Assembly: GCA_036939975.1 (NCBI GenBank)
Contig: JALLPB010000529.1
Coordinates: forward strand, 1 to 14,928
Direction of reading: 5' to 3'
DNA: 14,928 bases
DNA from: Cyclostephanos tholiformis
Lineage: Eukaryota; Bacillariophyta; Thalassiosirophyceae; Thalassiosirales; Thalassiosiraceae
The position numbers and the translations under genes are program-made. How positions within the stretch are numbered: the first letter of the stretch is position 1; every line of letters starts with the position of its first letter. Below are positions 8,082 through 14,928 of the stretch, piece after piece. Under the pieces are notes generated by a model. That model saw only the letters and a list, made by a program, of their open reading frames with translations. It did not search any database and was not told the origin of the DNA.

Positions 8082-9224
8082 ATGACGTACTCGCACCATG
8101 TGTTATGCACTTCATGGTTGCTACTACTCATGGGGTGCGCCATTGCTTTTCGAACTCCGTCTCGATTGCTGCTAAACCACCGAGGAGGCGTTAGACCCTA
8201 CACGAAAATGTCCAGTGCGACGGCCGACGCGTGGGCGGAAGGAATCAACGCCGCACCAGCGATCATGTGCGATGTGGAGAACGTCCCACTCCTAGATCCT
8301 GTTTCGGCTGGGTGAGAGAACACCTTGAGTTAAATCAACGTTCAACGATGACTGGTTGCATGCGCGCGAAACGCACTAACCACGCATTCGATTCTATTTG
8401 GTGCGGTGTTATCATTCCTTTTGATCTCGCATATTACATCTTGTACCAGGTGCAAACGATTGTTCATGGTAAGGCACGGGGAAGTTATCAACCCGGTAAG
8501 TTAATCTTTCGACGAAGTACATCGATCTCTCCGCGGGGCTATACCCCGGTTAATGCATGAACTAATTAAACCCCCAAACGACAACCAGGGAGGTGACCGC
8601 GCAGTTTATTACGGTGCCATGGACGTTCCACTGTCCCCACTCGGGGAGATAGAGGCCATCGAGGCCGCCTCGTACCTCGCCAGATTTCGCCTCCAGCACG
8701 TTGCATCCTCGCCATTATCGCGCGCCAAGTTCGGTGCGCGTCAAGTACTCGCACGTCAATCGACCCCGGATAATGAAAATATACGTGGGGGTACCGACTC
8801 GAACGATATCATCGTACTGGAGGGATTCAAGGAACTCGATCGCGGATCGTGGTGCGGCCTAACTAGGGAGGAAATAGGGCCGGACATGCTGGCTAGGTTC
8901 GACGCTTGCGATGAATCCGTCACCCCCGGAAATGGCGGCGAGAGCTACCCGGCGCTGAAATCGCGCGTGATCGAGGCGAGGGACGAATTACTTCGCATGA
9001 CCGAGACCGGAAGGGCAAGCGCCATCGTTAGTCACTTGCAGGTCACCAGGGCGATGCTTAGCGAGGCTCTGGGCATGGACGTGACGAAGATGGCGGGACT
9101 GAAGATCGCCACGGCATCGATCTCGTGCGTCGATTACTGTTCGGAGACCGGGAGGGAGATTGTTAGATTCCAATCCTTCAAGCCGGAGTGTGGTCTTGAG
9201 GGGAGCAAGGATGGTGCGAATTGA
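8082..9224 (+). CDS. Histidine phosphatase / phosphoglycerate mutase-like protein, probably plastid-targeted (three exons)
   Basis: Exons are 8082-8311, 8450-8495 and 8589-9224, giving 303 aa. Introns are 138 bp (gtgaga..ccag) and 93 bp (gtaagt..ccag); both joins restore a continuous family sequence. Residues 1-22 are a hydrophobic signal peptide ending CAIA|F with Phe at +1, the bipartite diatom plastid signal. A basic, Ser/Arg-rich stretch follows. The catalytic domain has VRHGEV with the phosphorylated His at 86, YYGAMDVPLSPLG at 100-112, a conserved Arg in SPLSRA (137), Glu in KELDRG (174) and the second His in VSHLQVTR (241). All core residues of the clan are present. The reaction is phosphate transfer or hydrolysis through a phosphohistidine; the substrate cannot be read from sequence. 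A sugar-phosphate phosphatase of the plastid is one reasonable option. The 46-nt middle exon encodes the RHG motif. Confidence 0.88.
8312..8449 (+). other. Intron 1 of the phosphatase-like gene
   Basis: 138-bp phase-2 intron with donor GCTGG|gtgaga and acceptor ttgtaccag|GTG. Splicing yields DPVSAG then CKRLFMVRHGE. Unspliced reading stops at once with TGA. Confidence 0.85.
8496..8588 (+). other. Intron 2 of the phosphatase-like gene
   Basis: 93-bp phase-0 intron with donor CCG|gtaagt and acceptor caaccag|GGA. Splicing joins GEVINP to GGDRAVYYG. Confidence 0.88.
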
Positions 9225-9376
9225 AAGGAGCTGTCCTGACATAATATTATGAAGCCAAAAGTAAATTGAGGTTTTTTTTAATGATAATCATCATTGAAAG
9301 CGTGAATCCTCATGGATCGTAACCAACGAAAGATCAATACGGAATCAATGTTTCGCCCCGTCCTTCCCCTACATCG
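9225..9376. other. Convergent intergenic region with small hairpin
   Basis: 152 bp lie between the stop codons of two convergent genes. It contains a T8 run and then a hairpin AATGAT/ATCATT (9280-9295) with loop AATC. It must hold both 3' ends; no exact AATAAA was found on the plus strand. Confidence 0.45.
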
Positions 9377-9874
9377 TTATCTGTCGTCCGGTTCACCGGC
9401 GGCGTGACTCTCCTCGCCTTCCGCCGCCGCGGCCCTAAGCCGATCGAGAATCGCCACCGACTGAGCATCCCCGAGAAAACGCAATCCCAAGCATCGTCGT
9501 ACAAGCCGTTGTTGCGCCCTCCATGCCATTTCCACGTGTCGCAGCGCCTCCCTCCGCGCGATAGATTCGATAAGTCGTTGATTCGTCATCGCCACATAAT
9601 CGCGACATGGATCGTCCACCTCGACGTCGACGTCGTTGGCGGTGGAGGATATGGATCGATCGTATCGTCCCCGTTTCTTCTCCGGACGGTTATTCAAGTC
9701 GTCATTCGACTCCGACTCCGATGTCGACGCCGATGATGCAGATGGTGGGGAGGGGGGGGGATGTTTTCGTCCGACCCCGCCGCCGCCGTCTCCTGCGGCG
9801 TTAAGGGTCGTGTCGTCGAACCCATTACTGCCCCCCCCCGATGCGTCCGCCGACGATTGGCCCTGACTCGGCAT
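9377..9874 (-). CDS. Hypothetical protein, low-complexity N-terminus and basic helical C-terminus
   Basis: 165 aa from the ATG at 9874 to TAA at 9377-9379. Residues 1-60 are Gly/Ser/Pro-rich and probably disordered. A basic cluster PEKKRGR at 64-70 could be a nuclear localisation signal and is followed by an acidic patch (DVDVEVDD, 81-88). Residues about 89-152 (from DPCRDYVAMTNQRLIESIAR) look ordered and alpha-helical, with regularly spaced Arg and Leu. I do not recognise the family. C and G homopolymer runs in the N-terminal part make length variation likely. Plus-strand frames overlap the same bases, but they are more repetitive and lack a helical segment. The gene diverges from the one starting at 10148. 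A conserved C-terminal block in relatives would confirm it. Confidence 0.5.
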   Translation of the reverse strand: MPSQGQSSADASGGGSNGFDDTTLNAAGDGGGGVGRKHPPPSPPSASSASTSESESNDDLNNRPEKKRGRYDRSISSTANDVDVEVDDPCRDYVAMTNQRLIESIARREALRHVEMAWRAQQRLVRRCLGLRFLGDAQSVAILDRLRAAAAEGEESHAAGEPDDR

Positions 9875-10147
9875 TCCTACACTCCTTGAAACGATGTTAC
9901 TATTAAATACACTGGACTAAGCGTGAGGGTTGTCTATGAGAGGACCTGATTGTTGTTGTTTTGTTGTTGTTTTTAGTTGTTGTCTGTCACTTTTTTTTTC
10001 TCCTTTTTTCTCAATTCCTCTGTTCAACGATCGACGGACGGACTCAATTTCTTTCCCCTTTCCACCCCCCCCCGCCCAATCCAACCACGCGCAGCATAGT
10101 AGGACGAACACGAACAATCCATAATATTATTGCGAGGATAGGCGGTG
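9875..10147. promoter_or_regulatory. Divergent intergenic region, T-rich
   Basis: 273 bp lie between two divergent start codons. On the plus strand it holds TTG repeats and T-runs (about 9949-10015), followed by C-rich stretches near 10062-10080. It probably contains both promoters. No named element is recognisable. Confidence 0.4.
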
Positions 10148-11122
10148 ATGGTGGCTCCGCTCGTCAAGGAACTCGATGGAGACTGGTTGGCATCCCTCGC
10201 GCGCCAATCCGCGCGTTCCGAAATAATCAACGATCCATCGCGAGGGAGGAATAATGGAGGGCGGGGAAAGGGCGGCATCGTCGCCGAGGCTGGCAACGAC
10301 GTTCCCGGACGGTCGTCGTCGTTACTGACTAAGGCCGAGCGGATAAAATTGCGCGATATGAAGCGCATTCGACGGGGGGAACGCAAGCGCTCGGCCGTCG
10401 AGGCTCGAATGCGGCGCCTCGCCGCCGGGAGGGGACGACCCAAGGAGATCACGACGGAGGACCGGACGACTGACTCGGGAGTAGTCGCGCGTGGGCCCAC
10501 CGCTAGGAAGTCGTCGTCGTCGTCGTCGTCGGGCGATGGGAGTAGCACGACGTCGTTCCGCCTCGGTCGGGGGGAGAGGGCCGGAGGGGGGGGGGGGGGG
10601 GGAGGAAAGAAGAAGCGCGGCATCATGACTATGCTTAGCGAGAGGGCGCTGATGCGATTGTCCGCCATCCTCGAATCCTCGATTACGCGCATATCATCCG
10701 AGGACGCGGCCGCCGTCCCCCACCGGCGACTACACCCATCGTCGATACGTGAGGACGATGCGCGGCCGATGATAGTCAACGGCCTACCCGCCGAACCGAG
10801 CGGCAAGGCCACGAGACGATCGACGATACGTCACGATTCGAGGGAGATGCAACCGCGCAAACGCGATTACAATGGCCAGGGCCTCGCGAGGCCGTCGATT
10901 TACGTACCGTTCGACGATCCGGGATTCGGACCGAAGGTGATGATGGAATTCGAGGAACACGTACCGGGATTTTTCGGCAAGGCGAAGAAGAGGGCCGCGA
11001 AGAGGCAGGCGGATAAGGACATGCTTTGGAGGAAGTGCTTGAGGGCAAGGGAGGAGGGGGGAGGTGACAGTGGTGGTGGCTGCATCAAGACGACGATCGA
11101 AGGGAGGGGAAAAGCAAATTAA
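10148..11122 (+). CDS. Hypothetical basic, probably nuclear protein with AT-hook-like core
   Basis: 324 aa from the ATG at 10148; the frame also has a GTG one codon earlier, which is unlikely as a start in a eukaryote. The protein is very rich in Arg, Lys, Ser and Gly. Near residues 60-99 lies a basic helical stretch (TKAERIKLRDMKRIRRGERK) ending in AGRGRPKE, whose RGRP is the core of an AT-hook minor-groove DNA-binding motif. A Ser7 tract, a Gly8 tract and KKKR follow. Residues about 248-303 look like a folded, more conserved block: RPSIYVPFDDPGFGPKVMMEF, then FFGKAKKRAAKRQ. I do not recognise the family. DNA- or RNA-associated nuclear function is an inference from composition. A 262-codon frame on the opposite strand is taken as a shadow. 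Confidence 0.55.
   Translation: MVAPLVKELDGDWLASLARQSARSEIINDPSRGRNNGGRGKGGIVAEAGNDVPGRSSSLLTKAERIKLRDMKRIRRGERKRSAVEARMRRLAAGRGRPKEITTEDRTTDSGVVARGPTARKSSSSSSSGDGSSTTSFRLGRGERAGGGGGGGGKKKRGIMTMLSERALMRLSAILESSITRISSEDAAAVPHRRLHPSSIREDDARPMIVNGLPAEPSGKATRRSTIRHDSREMQPRKRDYNGQGLARPSIYVPFDDPGFGPKVMMEFEEHVPGFFGKAKKRAAKRQADKDMLWRKCLRAREEGGGDSGGGCIKTTIEGRGKAN
10511..10531 (+). repeat. TCG microsatellite, 7 units, in coding sequence
   Basis: Seven exact TCG units encode a serine tract in the AT-hook-like protein. Unit changes would keep the frame. Confidence 0.9.
10586..10602 (+). repeat. G17 homopolymer in coding sequence
   Basis: Seventeen consecutive G, most of a poly-glycine tract in the AT-hook-like protein. 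Slippage by one base in vivo or in sequencing would shift the frame. Confidence 0.9.
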
Positions 11123-11336
11123 GGGGGGGAGGAGTGGGCGCTTGGACGCGTGCGCGTAAAAAAAAGTGCGAAAAAAAAAATGGTGAAAGACGAAAACCCC
11201 CTCCATCACCTCGTTTCAAATCAAATAATGGAGAATGAAAACGGCGGCTGGCCCGACATGAGGCACGACGGCGTGCATCATTGCATCGATCACACGCAGG
11301 TTAAAGTAAAAACCACCCGCACCCTCGTCACGACGG
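11123..11336 (+). other. Intergenic region / 5' leader of the membrane-protein gene
   Basis: Contains A-runs at about 11158-11165 and 11172-11180. A short frame (11150-11347) overlaps the start of the next gene in another frame. No recognisable protein. It may include the promoter and an upstream open frame. Confidence 0.35.
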
Positions 11337-14300
11337 ATGGCAGATAGAGCGATACATCCGTGGGTCGTGGCTATGCCGACGACTGGTGATGATGTGCGTC
11401 AAACCCAGGTGACTTTCGGTCCTCCAATCACGCATTTGTCAGAACGACGCGGCACCGTGAACATTGAAACTCCGGCGACTTTCGGTACTCCCATTATGCC
11501 CTCGCCAGAACAATGTAATGACGCGATCGTTACCAACGTTGCGTGCGAGCGTCGCCACTTTCGCAATAGGATGCTCATTTGCCTCGTCGCCATCGCTGCC
11601 AATTTTGGCACGACTCTACGCATCGCCAAGAACTTCGCCGCGCGCGTCATCGACGTCCCGTCGTTGGACTTCGTCACCGATACTTGCAAGGCCGCCTACG
11701 GGATTGTCAAGGACGAAAGGTCGAATTACTCGATATGTGTGGAAACGCAATTGAAACAGTGCAATACGAAGCTGGAAAGAACAACGAAGCTGGAAGATAA
11801 TCGGATCATTATATTAACGAGACACAATGAGGATGTGGTTCGAAGGGTCGAGGGTGTCGCGACTAACTGCTCCAAGTCCTACACGACGCTCAGATTGGCG
11901 TTGGAGGACTGGACGGCGAATGGAGGTGAAATACCACTGCGTACCAATGTCATCTCCACAACGAGTACAGACCTCGTTTGCTCCGCCGAGGACCAAGCGC
12001 TTTTCAACCAAACCATGCTCGGAACTCAGAATACCCTTGCATTACAAACAGAGGCCCTGCAAACGGCGACTACCTACAGTGACGAAAGTGCGCTAACAGT
12101 TTCACGTCTCGCGTCAACGGTTACAGATCTAACCAATGAAAGGTCCTCGATCACAAAATACATCGAGGAAAGGGCCAAGTACGATGTCGATTATCTCGAT
12201 CAAAAGACTCAAAATACCCAAGACGGGTTGTATGATATAATACAATCCCTGGACCCTGGCAAGATCCCCCCTGTGGACTTAGACGATATTTTTTGGGAAA
12301 TGGGAATTTCCGCAAAGAATTTAATGGCGTGTGTGTCGCTCGATTTGAATGCACGTATGGTGGATGGAAGTGCGTGCCAACCGAACTTGGCGAAAATGGT
12401 CGATGACTTCGTCGTGGATGCCAAGTGGAAGGTTGCATTTCTTTCGCAAACTCTCTATAATTATAGAGACCGAATGGAGGAATACAAGCAAAATGTCGCC
12501 GGTGCATATACTGTTGCCAAACGATTCTACGAGGGTAAGGTTGATTACCGCTATTGTACCTGCCTGCATCCGCCTATCTCCTTTGTCTCGCAATGCTCAT
12601 GCACTGATCCCCTTTTGAATATTTTAGGTGCCACGACATTTATAAATATCGCTAGGAAAGTTGTATTTTGGGAAAACGTGGGAGACTGGTTCGATATTAG
12701 TGTCACTGACTTGCTCCCCAGAAACGTGAATTTCCCAGACGTGGATGTCGCTGTGGGAAAGATAGGGTCGTTTGGCAGCATCAATACCATGTGGCAAAAG
12801 GTTTTACCAAAGATTGATGCGTATTATGCCAGCTTTGGGCCTGTGAAAACAAGAATTAAGGCTCGTTTTATGAGTTTGATCGAGGGCATCATGATGAATC
12901 ATTCAGCTTCGGTCCTCGACTTGATTCCGAGGATATTGCCCAATGATTACAACCCGCCCAAATTTTCGGGAACAGTCGATATAGCGATAAATCCCGAAGA
13001 GGAAGTATCCTTGTACAAAAATAAGACCGAAGTGAGTGCATTATACATAAGGCAATTATTTATGCACATTTTTTCTAATCACACTACTTGTCCTCTCCAA
13101 CCGTGTAGATGTTCAAAACCAGCACTCGGGCTGCTCTGGGAATGTTTTCAGGCATAAGCAATCAGTATGATGGGGACAAATTCGATGCACTCATTCCCGC
13201 ATTCAACATTACCGAAATCAAAAACAAGGTTACCAATATCAATCTGTCCTTTGAAGGTCTGCAGGGGCCTGACATTGATTTTGATCTGTGGTTTCTTGAA
13301 TTTTTGAATTTGAGCGATGCCTTTATTTTTGTCGACTACTTCCTCCGATTTTATACATCGGTACGATTGCTCATGAAGTATTGGTTTGCCACTTCGCTGG
13401 CTATGCCCAGAATCGACTTGAGAGTTAACAAAGAGATCAAGAATCCATTCCGAATGCACCCTGTCCGGGCAGCAGTAGCATTTGTTACAAGTCCCTTGGG
13501 AGGTTTTGTACTATTCCTGACGGCGAGTATTTGGCTACTTACCATGATAGTAGCACTGTATGTCCCTTTGCTGCAATCATACATCTCCGGGTGCGTCGGA
13601 TCTAATGGGAATGGTACTTTCATCACCAAAAATATGTACTCAATAGCCTATAACTATGCTTACCAAGATGGAAGCGCATTGTTGATTGAAGGAATGGACT
13701 CCTTTGACTTGAAGAGGGGTGATACATGCAGCTCTAGATATCTTACTACGGCCACTTTGCAAAACACGTTGACTTCGAACGTAACTACATACTCAAACTT
13801 TCACCGTCAAATGTCGAGGAGTATGGGTGTTGCCCAACGCTGCATCAACTCGGATGAGCTGGATTCTGCATTCACGGAAGCTTGCTGTGACATGATCACA
13901 TATCCTGATTGCACCATTGGAAATTCGAACTCAAAGAGTGTTACCTGTCCCATGGATGAACGTCGAGCTATTTTGACCATACCCATCCCATATGAACTGC
14001 CAGGTATGGCACATTTGTGTGTCAGAAATGCCTCTTTCATATTCCGCTCATTGACACTCAACTTTCTGCACACAGGTGTCTCTCTTGCAGATACATCATG
14101 CTCGGTCAATACCAATGGGAGTGATTGGATGATAAAGAGTGCTATTTTTGACTGCGAAAAGTTGGGAACGTGTTCTGTTACGTGTCCAGGCCCTCGAAAA
14201 AGGCTAGTCGGCGCAATTAGTGAACGCTGTGGATGCACATTGGAGTGGTATCTTCACTCCAAATTGATGCAAAACACATTTGCTTTCTTTCTCTATGTGT

Positions 14301-14656
14301 TCATGAATATTGCACGTATGTTATTCTTTTCCGGCATTACGAGACTGTTATGGAAGCAAATATATCCTGATAGATTCACTGTCTTAGCCACCTGCAATTC
14401 CGAGGGATCACTGGTATCATCGAAAAAAGCCAAGGGGGCGTCCCGCGAAAACATGATAGTTGCAATTCAGACAAGATCAAAGGGCGAAGAAAATAGCGAG
14501 TTATCCAGAGAGTTCCGTGCGAAGCTCAAACGCTGCCTACGAAATTTTTTCGCCACTGGTTTTGCCCTGCTGCTTTTTTCAGCTTTAGCCAGCGGGGTGT
14601 GGATTTATGCTCTGGTAGTGACATCCCAGTCATTGACTCCATACGTATGGCAGTGA
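11337..14656 (+). CDS. Large multi-pass membrane protein with two ectodomains, family not recognised
   Basis: Exon 1 is 11337-13031 and exon 2 is 13109-14656, about 1,080 aa. The 77-bp intron has donor GAA|gtgagt and acceptor ccgtgtag|ATG, phase 0. A cytosolic N-terminus of about 75 residues carries a degenerate 22-residue repeat. One membrane segment follows (about 78-95), then a long, mostly helical ectodomain with scattered Cys and sequons (for example NCS 178, NQT 224). Exon 2 gives a hydrophobic region (about 626-660), a strong membrane segment (about 694-722), a second Cys-rich ectodomain (CC, CxxxC and CGC clusters), and membrane segments at about 956-976 and 1044-1070 separated by a basic cytosolic loop. 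This suggests a surface or endomembrane protein, perhaps for adhesion, fusion or transport. No catalytic motif was seen. A possible second intron at 12535-12627 would shorten it to about 1,049 aa. Confidence 0.75.
12535..12627 (+). other. Candidate in-frame intron (exitron-like) in the membrane-protein gene
   Basis: Donor GAGG|gtaagg and acceptor gaatattttag|GTG enclose 93 bp, 31 codons without a stop. A CTGAT branch-like motif and a pyrimidine stretch precede the acceptor. Removal gives FYE-GATTFIN in frame. The retained text is Cys-rich (YRYCTCLHPP..QCSCTD). Confidence 0.5.
13032..13108 (+). other. Intron of the membrane-protein gene
   Basis: 77-bp phase-0 intron with gtgagt donor, a pyrimidine-rich tract (cttgtcctctccaacc) and tag acceptor. 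It joins two long frames that share composition and membrane character. Reading through it gives a stop 126 bp after the donor. Confidence 0.85.
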
Positions 14657-14666
14657 TATCGAACCT

Positions 14667-14672
14667 AATAAA
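14667..14672 (+). promoter_or_regulatory. Possible polyadenylation signal AATAAA
   Basis: AATAAA occurs 11 bp after the stop codon of the membrane-protein gene, followed by AT-rich sequence. Candidate only. Confidence 0.35.
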
Positions 14673-14748
14673 ATACTGATAATAAGGCATGACTGTCAGT
14701 ACTACTACCTTTGCGCACCAAATCGCACTTGTGAGGAAGGTTGTACTA

Positions 14749-14928
14749 CAGTGCCCAGTACAGTTGTCCCGAGGCATAAATCTAGATTTTTGCTTTTCTA
14801 CTATTCCTATAGTTGCCCCCAACGAGAAGTTAGGATGAAGAAGAGGCGGCCTAACTTCTCGTAGAGGTCTACGATAGGAATAGTACTGAGGCAAAAATCT
14901 AGATTTTTGCCTCGGGACAATTGTACTG
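14749..14928. mobile_element. Palindromic foldback / MITE-like element, right end beyond the window
   Basis: The left arm from 14756 (CAGTACAGTTGTCCCGAGGC) is the near-perfect reverse complement of the right arm ending at 14928 (ending CCTCGGGACAATTGTACTG). The inner stem ACGAGAAGTTAGG (14822-14834) pairs exactly with CCTAACTTCTCGT (14850-14862) around a 15-nt loop. Arms of roughly 80 bp align along most of their length, with a few mismatches and small indels. The left border may be TA|CAGTGCCC at 14747-14756: TA target sites and CAGT termini are typical of Tc1/mariner MITEs. This class is an inference, since the right terminus is cut off. There is no coding capacity. Confidence 0.75.

Noticed and set aside
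10145..10147. GTG one codon before the ATG at 10148 as start of the AT-hook-like gene
   Set aside because: Nuclear eukaryotic genes rarely start at GTG, and an ATG follows directly in frame.
10024..10812. 262-codon open frame on the minus strand opposite the AT-hook-like gene
   Set aside because: Its translation is dominated by Arg, Ser and Pro/Asp runs created by the complement of the GC-rich coding strand, and the plus-strand frame is longer with an ordered C-terminal block.
10784..11209. 141-codon minus-strand frame
   Set aside because: Overlaps the best-ordered part of the plus-strand protein and shows no domain; treated as a shadow.
11150..11347. 65-codon plus-strand frame overlapping the membrane-protein start
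   Set aside because: No recognisable features; lies in an A-rich leader and is more likely an upstream open frame or chance.
13807..14238. 143-codon minus-strand frame inside the membrane-protein gene
   Set aside because: Exon 2 of the plus-strand gene is far longer and has coherent membrane segments and Cys pattern.

Overview
The window looks like nuclear DNA of a eukaryotic microalga, most likely a diatom. Its genes carry short introns (69-138 bp) with GT..AG borders, usually gtgagt or gtaagt at the donor. One enzyme starts with a signal peptide ending in A-I-A|F, close to the ASAF plastid-import motif of diatoms. The retroelement has the Ty3/gypsy domain order. The organism call is an inference. 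No rRNA, tRNA, CRISPR array or bacterial operon was seen.

Layout. (1) Positions 1-3973, minus strand: a decayed Ty3/gypsy retrotransposon. It reads gag, aspartic protease, RT remnant, RNase H and integrase from right to left, and runs off the left edge. It carries stops, frameshifts and an internal deletion of the RT catalytic core. An unassigned 75-aa frame lies upstream of gag at 4003-4230. (2) Positions 4231-6436: AT-rich DNA with no supported gene but several hairpins, including two related hairpins with a compensatory base-pair change. (3) Positions 6437-7875, minus strand: a three-exon GT31 glycosyltransferase of the C1GALT1/fringe type (432 aa). (4) Positions 8082-9224, plus strand: a three-exon histidine phosphatase/phosphoglycerate mutase-like protein with a probable plastid presequence (303 aa), divergent from the glycosyltransferase across 206 bp. 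(5) Positions 9377-9874 (minus) and 10148-11122 (plus): a divergent pair of low-complexity, probably nuclear proteins of unknown function; the second has an AT-hook-like core. (6) Positions 11337-14656, plus strand: a gene for a large multi-pass membrane protein of about 1,080 aa with cysteine-rich, sequon-rich ectodomains. I do not recognise its family. It has one clear intron and one in-frame intron candidate. (7) Positions 14749-14928: a long palindromic foldback/MITE-like element that runs into the right edge.

The left 6.4 kb is AT-rich transposon-type DNA. The stretch around 8.2-11.2 kb is clearly GC-richer, with homopolymer runs and a TCG microsatellite. The genes do not form an obvious pathway. 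The shared intergenic regions at 7876-8081 and 9875-10147 could be bidirectional promoters. The least explained items are the large membrane protein with its possible exitron, the covarying hairpin pair and the palindromic element at the right edge.
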